64,000 bases of DNA from Roridomyces roridus (taxonomy: Eukaryota; Basidiomycota; Agaricomycetes; Agaricales; Mycenaceae): NCBI GenBank assembly GCA_029378245.1, contig JARKIF010000141.1, positions 17,323-81,322 on the forward strand, read 5' to 3'. This document shows, piece by piece, positions 24,356-36,629 of this stretch. Each line of letters starts with the position of its first letter. The stretch's first letter is position 1. Under the pieces are notes generated by a model. That model did not search any database. It saw only the letters and a program-made list of their open reading frames with translations, and had not been told where the DNA came from. The position numbers and the translations under genes are program-made.

Positions 24356-24403
24356 CATGCGTACCGTCCGTATGTAAATATACTGTACTTTCGGAAGGAA
24401 CCG

Positions 24404-26784
24404 TTACAATCGGGACAAATCGCGACCCCAAACTCCCCGAATAACCCAGTCGATCATGAGCAGCGCTCGCGTGCGAATAGAGACCTGCTCGTTCCAATAC
24501 ACGCTCCGCCACGCGTACATGGCGACGAGCCCACCCATGAACGAGTGCCCTCCCAAGTCAAACACGGCCGCATTACCAATGTACGCCAAGCTCCCGAGGT
24601 GGAAGTATCGGAACGGACGTCCAGCCATCTCGTCCGAGGCGGCATCTTGCATGTCGTTTGCCTCGAGCGACTCTTGCTGCCGCGCCAGCTTGTGTAATTT
24701 CTTGCCGACGTATGCTCCCTGCTGCGCGGCGACTTGGGCCGTCTGGTCTCCGTTTAGCACGGAATCATGAAAACGACACCGAGACATACCGCGGGCAGAG
24801 ACGTGATCTTCTTTCCGATTTCTGTCAACAGCCTCGTGAGGTCATTGAGCGAGAGACTGTCGTCCGCATCCGAGTCGTAGAGGTTGAACAACGTCCGGAC
24901 CTCGCTCAAATGGTCGGCAGCCATTGGAATGCGCTGCTTGATGCGTTGGACTGCAGGATGTCAACCAAAAAGCACCGAGCGGAGATTTTCACATACCCAT
25001 AATCTCCCATTCCCCATAGTCGATCAAACCGTTCCCATCCCTGTCCGCCTCTTCCACCAGCTCCAGCAAGTGGCTGACCACCGACGTCTCGATCTGAACA
25101 CCCAAATGATCAGTAAAAGTATTACCATGCCTGTAGAAAACACATACCGTTGAGCAATCACCAATGGCATACACAGTGCCCAAAGGCGCGCCTTTGACAC
25201 GCAAGTGCGCGTCAACCTCTATAGCCTTCTTGTGCACCTGATTCGGAAGCAGACTAGACACCCGCGCCGTAAAGGGGTTCATCGCAATACCCGTCGACCA
25301 CAAGACAAAGTTGGTAGGAATAGTGTGTTGCTCCGTCTCGCCCTGATCGTTCTTCTTGGTGAAGATGACGCGGTCTGGGGTCACGGCGCCGACGCGAGCA
25401 GAGGTAATGAGGTCGACCCCGTCGCGCTCGAATTTCTTCTGTGCGGGTGTGAGAGATTGAAAAGACGCGGTAAGTGATGGATTACCTCGGCGTATTGCGA
25501 GATCGCTTCAGAATACTGAAAGAGCCGTGAGATGAGGAACAAGACATCATGATGGGTAATCGTCGTACCGTGTTGAGGATATGTTCCCGAGATTGAATGA
25601 CATGTATGGATACCTCCTCGCGGCAGATTTTTGGGTACTGTGAAGCATCAGCAACTGCCATTTGGGTGCAAAAATTCGTACATAGGAAGTAATATCCTCT
25701 TGGCAAAAGTCGTAGATTTCCGCAGCAGTTTCAACACCAGTAGGTCCTCCTCCGCATACAACAAAGCTCAGAAGACGCTTGCGCTCTTCGGGCGTCGTCG
25801 TGGGAAGCGAGGCGGCCTCAAAGTTGTCCATAATACGACGTCTAATCTGTTGCGCGTCGGCGATAGTCTTGAGCTGGAAGCAATGCTCCAGCCCAGGCAC
25901 GCCGTGTGTACTCGAGCTCGATCCAACGGCGATAACCAGCTTGTCGTAACTTTGCCATAGCATTAGTGGAACATGGAGAGAGTGGTCGGGTGACGCACGG
26001 AATATACAAATTCGCCCTCTTTCCGTCGGCAGCCGTGGTTTCAACCTCTAGCAGACGCTCGGACATGACGAGGTCGACAGCTTTTCCTTGCATGAAATGA
26101 CCCCTGAGACGCGCTATTATTTTCCGTATGGGCTCAATCAGTGAGCGGACCTGACGGTAATGTGAGTATAACCAACAAGGGCGCACTAGTCGACTCACTT
26201 GTACGGTCCCCACCGCCGCAGCTAATCGTCATGAGTTTGGGAGAGCAGGCAAGCAGGGAACGCACATGGTAAAAGCGGCGTGAAGGTCGTGAATGTCTCG
26301 CTCGACACGACCGTGACATGGTAGTCCCCTGGGTTCAGGTTCTGCAGCGTTGCCATTGCCTATACATCACTGAGTTCATTTTTCGTGTGAGCAGACGATT
26401 GATCCTCACCCCCCACCCGCCACCGACGATGACAAGCCTCGGTTTGTGAGCCAACTTCTTGTGTTCTTCGTCCTCCTCGTCATCCACTAGCACGCGCACC
26501 ACTGGAAGGTTCTTGGGTCCGCCAGTTTCGGGGTGCAGGGCCAGCGGTGAGACGGGCACGCGCTCGACATGCTTTTCGTTGTATGTGAAGGCATCGTGGA
26601 TAAAAAATCCCGCCCCAATAGCCAGGACACCGGCGGTCGCGGAGAGACAGAAGTAACCCGTGTAGCGAGCGGCGGTTATGGCGCGCCGGAGAGAACTTGT
26701 ACGTGGTCGAGGTGGTGTTGTGGCATATGTGCGAAAAAGAGGCCATATAACTCTGAGCGGAGGGCGCGCTCGGAGAGCCAGCAT
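24404..26784 (-). CDS. NDE1: External alternative NADH:ubiquinone oxidoreductase, EF-hand type
   Basis: Type II NADH dehydrogenase of the mitochondrial inner membrane. The N-terminus (MLALRARPPLRVIWPLFRTY) looks like a presequence, followed by a hydrophobic anchor (YFCLSATAGVLAIGAGFF). The first dinucleotide fold is RLVIVGGGWG joined to MATLQNLNPGDYHVTVVS. Later come LSFVVCGGGPTGVETAAEIY for the second fold, FVLWSTGIAMNPFT, VYAIGDC and an EF-hand EADRDGNGLIDYGEWE, which marks calcium-responsive fungal external enzymes. The C-terminus has the quinone/membrane block FRYFHLGSLAYIGNAAVFDL and VYWNEQVSIRTRALLMIDW. Several introns; family identity secure, external orientation inferred. Confidence 0.92.
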
Positions 26785-26910
26785 AGACGGAGGACAGGCT
26801 GAGTTATGACTTCATGATCGGATATATCAAATCAAAGATAAAGATTGCGTAAAGGAGTGTATGTAATACAGTGCCGAATATGCGAAAACGAAACCGAAAA
26901 GGCGGAGGAT

Positions 26911-27629
26911 TCAAATGGTCTGACGGCGGGGACGAATGCGCGACCATGCCTGCTGGATGCGCGAGGGAGGTGCGAATGTATATGGAGAAAGTCCGAAACG
27001 GCCACGCCGTAAGATGTCGAGCATCAGCAGCGAAACCAGAATCTCCACGGGAGGCGCGAGGCCTTGTGGGTGCGCGGAGAGCTCCAAATAGGCTGCACCC
27101 CGCCCTGGGATTGGCTGGTGTTTCGCTTTCAGACCAGGGGAGTGCATGTGAAGCTCGGCCATGCGCGTCTCGGTGTCGTAATCCAGCAGCTGATGAATTG
27201 TTAGATGAGACCAGGAAGACGGGCATGAACGAACATATAGCTCATTCGGAGTGGCGGTCCATAGGTACTCGGTGTCGAAGCGTGTCGGTATGGACATCTC
27301 TTTGGGACTGCAGGACAGTATGTCAATGCCAGGCCGAAAAATCAAGGCAAGAGCACCAACATGAACTGAACGGTATTTGATGCAAAGAGCTCGACGAGAC
27401 CGCCAACACTCTCATCGAGGAGAGTGATGTCTTGAGGCACGCGTCCCACCCAGCCAATGACGCCAACGATATTGTCTAGGTGGTCGCGAATCTCTGTCTG
27501 GCGGCGGACAGGGCCAGATGATGGGCCAGCTAGTATGGTAGTGGCAAGTTGAAAGGAAAGTTGGCCCGTGGCCACATCGACGAGAGTGGTGTTGAAAAGG
27601 TCCTGCGACGAGGTAAATTTGAGAAGCAT
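26911..27629 (-). CDS. DUF6593-like basidiomycete protein
   Basis: Three exons, with introns near 27306-27358 and 27193-27238 that keep the frame. The protein starts MLLKFTSSQDLFNTTLVDVA, continues with HLDNIVGVIGWVGRVPQDI and SVGGLVELFASNTVQF, then PTRFDTEYLWTATPNELY and LLDYDTETRMAELHM. This alternation of short beta-strands with TSxDLxNTTLVD, IxW, and FxxxYxWTxxPxxLxLLDxDT resembles the DUF6593 family, which is expanded in Agaricomycetes and of unknown function. The C-terminus is a helical stretch (PPVEILVSLLMLDILRRG) and a basic tail. Function unknown. Confidence 0.6.
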
Positions 27630-28183
27630 TGCGGGTCCGAAAGGCAGGCTGGGTTAAATAGCGGAAACTATAAACGGATTGCCTAGTTGGGAAATCCCTT
27701 TGTTGTGAATGCAAGGGCAGGTACGAGGCAAGTCGCCGCGGTGGGGGTAGGTAACTGCTATGAGACTGAGGCGAGAGATGAGATATATTGACTGCAGGGC
27801 TGCCATGAGGCTTGAATGGGGGATGATGGCCCATTGTTCTCTGCATCAGTCGAGGGTCAAAGGACCAGCAACAAATTGAAATAGGTTTGGCCTTGAAGGT
27901 CGCCAAGCAGAGGGAGTACAAGCAAGCTGTGGGAATCTGCATCTTGATTGTGTCGCCAACGCTGTTCAAGGCGTTGTTGATCTATTTGCACCTTGTTTAC
28001 CAAATCATCCATCCAACGACGACCACTCGCGAAGAGCATTGCATCCTCGTCAACGAGCACAACGACGAGCACAGCGAGCCGGAAGAGAGCAGAGTGCGGC
28101 CCTGTCAAGGATTTTTCGAGGTCATTCGGTATTTGGCTCTGTATCTTCTGGATGTTGAATCGTTCCCTATAGCTGGCTCGACG
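27630..28183. other. Divergent intergenic region before the SAP-kinase gene
   Basis: 554 bp between divergent starts. The frame of the downstream gene is open back to 27887 but reads as unconvincing sequence, and a pyrimidine-poor acceptor-like AG at 28169-28170 could mark a 5' intron. I see no other gene here. Confidence 0.4.
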
Positions 28184-31100
28184 ATGGCTACTGCTCGTCG
28201 CTCTCCCTCAGCCAGACTAGACTCGAGCCAGACCAGAAAATACCACCTCCGACGCTCACCTACCTCCCGCCGCCTCCGTCGCCAACAGTCCACCCCAGAC
28301 CTCGGCCTAGGGAGACCTGTCCTTGTTCCATTACATACCAACACCCGTCGCCGTAGCTCGCGCCAGGTATCAGAGGACAAGTCCCACGACGACCCAATGG
28401 TTCCAGTACAGCTTGGCTCAAAGCGCAAACGCGTTCCAAGTGCTAATGAGAACGCGAACGCGGGCGGACGCTCAACCCGTGGCTCGGGCAGGCTCAAACG
28501 CCTTCGCTCGGGTTCATATGACCCCTCTGAAGCAGGAGAGGCCAGTGGGATGGACATAGACGATGCTCCTCCCTCGACGCGGTGGTCCGTGTCCGCATCA
28601 GACAACGACTCTGAAAGTCCTCTTTCGGACCAGTCTGATGAGGACGAGCCAGCAACTTCCAGTGCGCATATTCTCTGCCAATTCGCCACGTTTAGCGGCT
28701 CACTTTGTTCTCTTTCAGCTGATGACCATCTCATACACTTTGCATCGGCAAAAGAACTGCAACGTCTTCGCAAAGACCATCTCGTGCAGCTCTACATCTC
28801 GGCCGGTCTTTCCGACGAAGCCGAAGCCCTCACAAAGTCCGAAATCATCGACTTTATCGTATCTGCCCGCGACGACGTCGTCGACTTCCCACCCTCGTCA
28901 CCACGCGGCCCCTCCTCTGACGAGCAAGACAACGACGCAGACGAGGATGAGGTCCATTCTCCGACCCTCCCTGGCCGCGTTCGCTATACCCGACGTCGGG
29001 CAACCGTCACTGAAACAGATCGGTTGCGTAGCCGACCTTCGAAAGGTCGCAGCTTTTCAATGGGCAACCTGTTGGCTCCGAGCGATATCGAGTCGAACAG
29101 TATTGCTTCTGGGTCCAACATGAACGGCAATTCTCTCTCAAGCCCTCCCCACCGGTAGGGACAATGCACAGCATGATTACTAAGCAATTTATCTTTGTTT
29201 GCAGACGTCCCAAACAGTCGCGCAGACTAAAGACAACCCCCTCCCTGCGCACCTCCTTCCCGCCACATCAAGCGAGTCACGCGGTCACTTCCCCACCTGC
29301 CACTCGCCTCCGTACACGCAAAACCAGCGCGACCGCCATCCCCTTCTCGCTCTCGGCACCCCTCTCGTCCGCGTCGGCCTCCTCGCCTGCCATGATCTCT
29401 CGCGGCTTCACCTTCCCCGACCCTGTCACACGCCAAACCGCCGTCGCTGCTGTCCAACGGCGCAATGCTAAAGGCAAAGGAAAGCAAGTAGAGTTTACCG
29501 ATGACCTCGCTGCTGAGGCGGAGCGCGAGCGAGAACGGGAGAAGGAGCGGCGTGCACTCGCTGAGGAGAGTGACCTCACGGAACTCGATGATGAGGGCGT
29601 ATCGGTCGAACCAAGTCCGCGACGGCTGCGCAGCAAGGACAAGGAGCGCGAACGATTGGGTGTTGTCAATGGGAAGGGCAAAGAGAATGTGGCGGTTAGC
29701 CTCGAGTCCCGGCGTGTCACGCCTGGGCGCCGTGCCAAGGCGCCGGCGACGGTGACGATGGACGAGAGCACGGAGGAGGAGGAGGATCAGGTCGAGGAGA
29801 GCGAGACGGAAGAGGATCAACTCGCCACTCCGACACGGAATCGACCACCACGCTGGAATCAGAAGCAGCAGCGGTCGGCCTCGCCGTTGGAAGAGGTGCA
29901 GCGGACGCCACTGGCACGGAGGTTGCGTCCCAGAACTCGCGCCGAGGCACCGTCTAGCGAAGCTGATGGTGATGGGGACGATGAGCGCGAGGACGAGGAC
30001 GAGGAGACCGTTGACGGCGAAGAACAAGAAGAAGAAGATGACGAGGACCAGACCATTGCTGTCGAGCCCAGAAAGCTGCGCAACGGCAAGATCGTCGGGG
30101 ACGATATGGAAATGGACGAGGCCGAGGAAGATGAGGTGGATGAGGAACTCGAGGAGGATGCCGAAGAAGCTGAAGATGTTGAACCCGACGCTTCGGGTGA
30201 AACAGACGAGGACCCCAACGCCGAAGCTGAGGAGGACGAAGCTATGGAAGACGACGATGGTGTGCCTGTTCTATCTACTTTTCCAGAATTTAGCTTACGC
30301 ATGCATTACAGTGGACTTGACCATCGCCACGGCCAAGACACTCATCCGACTCCGCCGTGATGACCTCGTCCGCCTCTGCGAAACGCGTGACCTCGAGGCT
30401 GTCGGCACCAAACCTCAACTTGCCGAAGCCCTCCTCCAATGGCGCGACCGCCTGGCAGACGCGTCTTCTCCGTCTTCGGTTGGCACCGTCACCAATCGGC
30501 CACCGTCGACAGTCGTTGGCAAGCGCCGCCGGAACAATTCGCAACCACAGACTCCACTCTTGTTGCGTTCTGAGCACTCGCACATCGCTGGGCCCGAACC
30601 CAGAGAACCCCCGCCGGGCGAGCCCGAACTGGAGCTTGACCTGGAGAGCCTGGGCCTAGAAGACCGCGAAATCCCGCCAGATAAGCTGCAGAAGCTCGAG
30701 AAGATTGGCAGCGGCGGTTTCAAGGACGTGTTCATTGGCAAGTTCAAAGGGCGGCGCATTGCGATCTCGGAGTTTAGAGGCCAATTGAGTGCCAGTGAGT
30801 ACTATTTGCATCTTCTTTGCGGAAGAACAGCTCTAATTGGGTTGGACAGTGGATATCAAGGAACTGAAGCTTCTTGGAGGCTTTGATCACCCAAACATCG
30901 TCCGATTTGTGAGCAGATTCTGCGGCGAGGGCGGCTGTGGAACTCATTCATTGCTAGCTTGGAGTCAGTATTCCTGAGAACACGCGCGAAACACCAGTCA
31001 TGATCGTGAGCGAGCTGTGCTCGAACGGCGATCTATTTGATTATGTCCGCCAAGTCGCGGCACCTTCCTTGAATAAAGTTGTGCGTACTTGATTTACCTT

Positions 31101-31696
31101 TCAGAGCGTTTGAGTGATTTTAATTAACAGATTACCATGATGCTTGACATTGCCCGCGGGCTCGAATATCTGCATCTGCGTAAACCCTCGGTGATTCACC
31201 GGGACTGCAAGTCGTCCAACATCCTCATTACAGCCAAGGGGACTGCGAAGATTGCGGACTTTGGGTTGGCCAAGGTCAAGCAGTCGACGCGGTCGATGGT
31301 GCGCAGTTTGGTTGGCACCGTCAACTGGCAGGCTCCGGAGCTCTGGCATGCGCATCCCAAGTACAACCACAAGGTGGATGTGTTCAGCTGTGCGATGGTG
31401 TACTGGGAGATGCTGCAGTGGAATGCAAAGGAAAAGAAGTTTCCGTGGGAGGGCATGAATGAGCATGCGATCTACGATATTGTTGGTGCCAAAAAACAGA
31501 GGTGCGTGTCTACTACTTTACATTTTGGACGCCTGGCTTATTCTTTTGATACAGGCCGTCCACCAGCGGTCTCAGAAAACAATGGTCCACCGCAATCGTT
31601 GATCTCATTGAGCGCATGTGGGCTCATGAGCACGCGGACCGACCGACCATGTCCGAAGTCGTACAGGCTCTGGAAGAAATGAAGAACACACGATGA
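28184..31696 (+). CDS. SAP-like domains plus protein kinase lacking the VAIK lysine
   Basis: Large, probably nuclear protein. The start at 28184 gives a basic, Ser/Arg-rich N-terminus. A SAP-like helical module follows (AKELQRLRKDHLVQLYISAG), then long disordered and strongly acidic regions (about 29760-30260). A second SAP-like motif is TLIRLRRDDLVRLCETRDLE, and the C-terminal kinase domain comes last. Kinase landmarks: Gly-rich loop IGSGGFKDVFIG, catalytic HRDCKSSNILI, metal-binding DFGLAKVK and APELW. The beta-3 lysine is missing: the VAIK position reads IAIS in GRRIAISEFRG. Introns at 29155-29204 and near 30262-30310 and several in the kinase domain restore the frame. The domain resembles MAP3K/TKL kinases. 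Whether it is active is unknown. Confidence 0.82.
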
Positions 31697-31888
31697 AGTG
31701 GACTCTTTTTCCTTGACATGACACAGTCCTATCTATTACACTCGTGGTTTTCGAGAAAATCTGCTTAGAAAAGTCGCTCGACTCGACTCGACTCTTTTCT
31801 TGTGTCCACATTCATACAACATATTCTGCAGTATATAAAAACAACCCAATTGTATTCTAGCCCACAATGAATCCCATCATGTTACATG

Positions 31889-32221
31889 CTATTGATTCTC
31901 AGCGGACTCGGACTTGTTGTGCTGCGCCTCGAGATTGTACTGCACATTCTTGCGGTACTTTTGGCCCAACTTGGCCGCGATTCGGACTTGGGAGTTTTCC
32001 CGCAGGATGGACTGTTAACTTTTGAGCGCGTTGTCGCGTTTTGCTTTTTGGAGGGACCTGCGCACCTCCATGTAATGATTCAGTTCGTGGATGGTTTCGG
32101 TGCATTTGCCCTTTGGAGACGAGGTTTGGATTGCTGAAGGGTTAGTTGGTGTTGTACGCACGGTGTTTTTGAGAATGCGTTCGAGGAGGACTGCTTGTCG
32201 TTCTGCGTGTGGGTTCTCCAT
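31889..32221 (-). CDS. DAD4: DASH complex subunit DAD4
   Basis: Small subunit of the fungal DASH/Dam1 ring that couples kinetochores to microtubules. Three exons, with two introns of about 50 nt, give a 75-residue protein: MENPHAERQAVLLERILKNT, GKCTETIHELNHYME, SILRENSQVRIAAKLGQKYR, then KNVQYNLEAQHNKSESAENQ. This is the whole Dad4 family pattern, at the usual length of about 72 residues. It converges on the SAP-kinase gene (192 bp between stop codons) and is divergent from the phosphoesterase gene. Confidence 0.93.
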
Positions 32222-32617
32222 GGATGAGGGAGAGAGAGTCAGAGTCACGCGACGCGACGCGTTCAAGACAAACAAACGAGGATGTGAACTTGCTCTTTCA
32301 CCTTCCAGTTCCCGAAATGATATGCCGTGCGCGTCATGTCTTCTCCTCGAACTACACTTCGTTCACCAATGCTTTCTGTTCCTTTCTGTTCACACGCGTG
32401 AGGACGCCTGATTCCATTCCGACTTTTGGCAGACTGTTGCAGAGACATATGTATTATGCATGCGGAACGCCCGACGAACGTTGACGGAAAGCCCAATTGG
32501 GCAAGGTGTACGACGGGCTTAGCGACAGGCAGCGGATTGTTGGCAACCACATGGATTAGCCCCACCGGCAATATAAATTAGAACGTGCTGCGTGCTTGGC
32601 GGTCGCGTTCTGGCCTC

Positions 32618-34767
32618 ATGAAGTCCACCTTTGCCGTTCTTGCGTCGCTCGTCGCCGTCGCTGCAGCCTGCGGGGACGACCACGACCACGCTCATGGGCA
32701 CGTCCACGCAAAACGCGAGTTCCCTAGCGCGCCGCTTACCAGGCCCTCGCGGCCGCTGCAATGGGATTCGGTGAATATCATCCATACGACGGACAGTCAT
32801 GGCTGGCTCTTGGGACACCAGAAGCCGTCCTTCCCTGAACCAAATTACAGCGGCGACTTTGGAGACTTTTCTTCGTTCGTGACGCATATGAAGGAACTGG
32901 CGCTGCAGAAGGACGTTGATCTGTTGCTCGTCGATAGTGGGGACTTGCACGACGGTATTAGTCTCATCTCAACAAACAATATAGCATGTTAATATTTTAT
33001 AGGTACGGGTCTCTCTGACGGCTATCCAACTGGCGGTGTCGACGCGCATGCTTCGAACGAGTTTTTCAAGCAGCTCCCTTACGACTTGCTTGCGATTGGA
33101 AACCATGAGCTATACATATACAACAACACTTTGGATATGTACAGAAATTTCGCCCCGCGGTTCAATGGCCGATACCTCTCCTCCAACGTCAACATCACCG
33201 TCGACGGCGTTTCCCGGCCTGTGGGTGACCGTTTCGCCAAGTTCAAGACTCGCAAGTCTGTCTTTCTTGTTTTACACCGTGTTTCTGGGGCTGAACGCTC
33301 GCAGGGGTCGTCAAGTGACCGCGCTTGGTGTTCTGTTTGACTTTACGGGCAATGATTTCAATACCACAGTCCAGCCTGTCGAAGATATGGTCAAGGAGCA
33401 TTGGGTGCGTGGGGCGACCATCCTTGCCGCCTCTGCTGATAGTTCATTAGTTCACCGAGGCGATCAAGGACGAGCCCGACTTTTTCTTGCTTGCAGGACA
33501 TATGCCGGTCTCACGGGACAATTGTGAGTTTATTTCCTTTTCTGATGTTCTCTACTTCAACATGTTACAGGGCCGCTTGTTTTCAACGCTGTCCGTGCGG
33601 TACACCCTCTCACGCCGATTCTGATTCTGGGTGGCCACACTCATATCCGCGATTGCCGTGAGTTTTTATCTTGTCTACGACGAGATTTATTCTGAGAAAC
33701 GCCGTAGTACAGCTTGATGGGCGCAGTATGTCCCTTGAAAGTGGGCGGTACATGGAGACAGTCGGATGGATGAGTGCTGAACTCCCGGCGCCCAAGATTC
33801 ACCGGAGGCACAACGGGGAGGACCATGATACCAAGAACATCACGTTCACCCGCAGGTACCTCGACCCGAACAGAGTCACTTATGAGGTTTGTGTTTTTCT
33901 CTGGTGCTCCGAGTTGACACTTAGATTTAGTAGTATCACACTGGCCGCGGCAACTTTTCCTTCGATACGGCCTGGGGACAAAGCATCACTCGTGGGCTAG
34001 AAAAGCTGGCCAAGACGTTTGATTTGAGCTTCCAATATGGAGTTGCGCCGCACGACTTTACATTGAGCCAGTCGCCGTTCCCCAGCAACAACTCTGTCCT
34101 CAGTCTCATGGCCGAAGCGATGCCGGTGGCGTTGACGGTGAACAATTCGCGCGCGTCGATTCCAAACATTATGATTACCAACTCTGGTTCTCTGCGGTTC
34201 GACATCTACTCTGGCCCGTTCACCAAGAATGACCAACTTACCGCGTCTCCCTTTGCCGATTCGTTCTTGTACATTGCCAATGTGCCGTTTTCTGCGGCAT
34301 CACAAGTGCTGCCAGCACTGAACAATGCGGGGGCAAACGAGCGCCGTGACATTGCGGTCGAGACGGAGTTGTATGCGCGTGGCTACGTCGGGGCGCGGTA
34401 CCGCGAGTGGGTGCAGGAAATGTACCAACGCGATCTCGAGACGGAGGGGGCCTCGGCACGCCGGGCCGCAGCCAACCTGACCCTCGGGTATGTGACGACC
34501 GACTCTTGCCCCGGTGTCGGAGACGATACACCCCATACACCACTCGCGTTCTTTGACAGTCCCGACTTTATCGCGTCGGCCTCACCCGAGGTCACGGACG
34601 ACGCGCCGATTGATCTCGTTTTTGTTGATTTCATCGAGAGCCAGCTGATCCAGATATTGAATCAAGTGCAGAGCGAAAAGGTGTTTACGACTGAGGATGT
34701 CGGAACATACACCCCCGTTCTCGCAACTGAAATTCTGGGCATCTTTGCGCAGCAGGCGTGGAATTAG
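32618..34767 (+). CDS. Secreted calcineurin-like metallophosphoesterase (5'-nucleotidase type)
   Basis: The start at 32618 gives a signal peptide ([19 protein letters not shown]) and a His-rich stretch after it ([10 protein letters not shown]). The dimetal phosphoesterase motifs are all present in order: [20 protein letters not shown], the histidine of LAGHMPV, and GGHTH. A C-terminal domain with [20 protein letters not shown] and FADSFLYI follows, like 5'-nucleotidase proteins. About six introns are inferred. The predicted product is an extracellular or cell-wall phosphatase or nucleotidase acting on an unknown phosphate ester. A TATA-like TATAAAT at 32572 is about 45 bp upstream of the ATG, and 396 bp separate it from divergent DAD4. 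Confidence 0.85.
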
Positions 34768-34903
34768 TAGAAACCATGGAATTTTCTCGACCGAGGAGCT
34801 GAAACAGGCGGTGTAGTGGCAGTGTAGTAGATATCGCACTGCATTGCATCATCAGATAAAATAAAATGGTTCCACCGAACCTCCGCTCCTCCACCTTCGG
34901 CCC

Positions 34904-36274
34904 ATGGCCCCCTTCGAACTCTCTGAAAGCAGCGTCCAGGATGCATTCCACAGCTTCCTCAAGTCGTCGCTCAGCCAAGCAAAAGCCGAACGCTTGCTCG
35001 ACGCCGAGGTGCTGAGCAGCGCCGAGGGCGATCTCATGATAACTGGGCCTGCCCTCTGTTTTTACTTTGCCGCGCTTCGATGCACGACGAACCCACCTTC
35101 AGTGCCCCTTCCGAGGGGCGACAACAAACACGCAGAACCGATGGAGTTGTCGTACGACAACTGCCCGGAGAGCTTTATCCCGTTCTTGCGCGTTTGGAGT
35201 CATGCCGTGCCCAAGATTCAGGCGCTAGCACCAGAGTACCAGCATGATCTTGCTCGCCTCATGTGTGTGTGTTTTTTCCCCCTCCAACTAACTGACTAAC
35301 CGAAACCTAGTTGTGGCCTGCCGCCCTTGGTACAGCCCTTGAACCCCTCACTGTCGGGTATATCAGCCGACCTCAGAGCTGTTGCGATTGAGATCAGCCA
35401 GCGTCGCAGCTTCCAGGACCGTTATGCCTCTGATTTGCAGGCCGCGCTCGACTCTGGTAATTCCGGGACGTCACCGAGTCCCAGGCGCGCTGCGTTCGTA
35501 CCACCACCTTCCTACGACGCGTCGCCCATTTCGTCCGCCAACACGTCTCCACGTTCCTCAATGGAGCACTCGAGTCCACAATACGCCACATACGATCTAC
35601 CTCCACGATCACCTTCATTCCTCTCCCCGCCTGGATCTGCGCGGTCTCATACGGGCAGCTTTCCAGCACCACGCAGTCCTTCACCACAATTGTTAAATCA
35701 ATCTTCCCCCGCAATCGAATTCATTCGAGAAACTTTGTACGCTGCACTCGCCGACGCACTGTCACGTACCCCCGCCCTTCGCACCCTCCTAAAAACCGAC
35801 CCACCACGAGCCTACTTTGCCGCAGTCGCATTTGCCGTGTTGGATGTTGCTACAACATCACTCACACCGGAGGGCGCTGTAATAGGTGTCCTAGGTGTGC
35901 CTCTCACGGTCGCAGAATGCCCACCTGAGCTCCGTCCGTTCATGATGGAGCTCGCTTCCATTGGACGTGCTGCAAAGGAGATGCAGGACCAGGATGACGA
36001 AGTGGCGATGCATTGTGCGGCTCGAGGAGAGGATATCCCCGAGACGCGTATGGATCGCGTTCGTATGATGCTCGAGAAGGGTGTTGGGTATGGTTATTCA
36101 CAAGGGCGCGGCGCAGCTCGGAGGGATAGCGAGGATAGGCGAAGGAGTGTTGAAGGCCGGGCAGTGACGTTTACCAACCGGATAAATGCACTGAGCCTGG
36201 GTATGACGAGGCTGAAGGCGTTCCGTGATAGGCAAGGGGACGTGTTTAAAGTTTTGGCTGGTATCGGAGCATGA
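34904..36274 (+). CDS. Conserved unknown protein with helical C-terminal domain
   Basis: Two exons around an intron of about 48 nt near 35262-35309 (AT|GTGTGT...CCTAG|T). The N-terminal part (FELSESSVQDAFHSFLKSSL...) and C-terminal part (EFIRETLYAALADALSRTPA, YFAAVAFAVLDVATTSLTPE, VIGVLGVPLTVAECPPELRP) look globular and helical. They are separated by a Pro/Ser-rich disordered linker of about 110 residues. The end is a basic helix (TNRINALSLGMTRLKAFRDR). I do not recognise the family; a hydrophobic stretch in the C-terminal half is too interrupted to call membrane-spanning with confidence. Confidence 0.65.
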
Positions 36275-36308
36275 CAATAGTGGAGGCGTTTCTTGGTTGT
36301 ATGTAGCT

Positions 36309-36620
36309 TTACTAAACTGTAGTATATCTAATATTGTATCACTTCTTCAACTTTGCTGCGGGCGTCGCAAGCTTTTCGACTTTGGCCGCGATTGGGTCAA
36401 ACGAGTTGCAAGGAATAAGAATGCCTTAAAAAGGGAAGCCGAATTGATGGGGCATCACACGTCCCTTCTCTCTTGCCTTGACGCGACTTATATGCCTCTA
36501 CGACCTCGCCCTTGCCAAAACTTAGACGACGAAGAACGCCATTGAAACCTGTAGCAAGTCGAGGCACTTCAACGAATTCAAGCTTCCAGTTCCGTCGCCA
36601 AACCGTAAACGCGTCTCGTT
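36309..36620 (-). pseudogene. Decayed copy of the 3' end of the alpha/beta-hydrolase gene
   Basis: The stretch at 36309-36395 closely matches 40433-40524: TTACTAAACTGTAGTATAT in both, then a near-identical block covering the last codons and 3' flank of the hydrolase at 40474. On the minus strand it reads VEKLATPAAK as the hydrolase does, but its stop has moved (AAGAAGTGA). Upstream the similarity fades: a frame carries RRLSFGKGEVVEAYK where the hydrolase has RRPANSSNVRIVEAGHL, so the catalytic-histidine region is lost. Probably a relic of a tandem duplication, now between two unrelated genes. The extent beyond 36400 is uncertain. Confidence 0.5.
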
Positions 36621-36629
36621 CCTCTCGAA

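Noticed and set aside
27857..28108. Minus-strand frame in the divergent region before the SAP-kinase gene
   Set aside because: Composition looks random, there is no homology I recognise, and it overlaps the likely 5' leader of the kinase gene.
29717..30302. Ser-rich minus-strand frames opposite the acidic region of the SAP-kinase gene
   Set aside because: They are complements of GAG/GAC-rich codons, a known artefact of acidic tracts.
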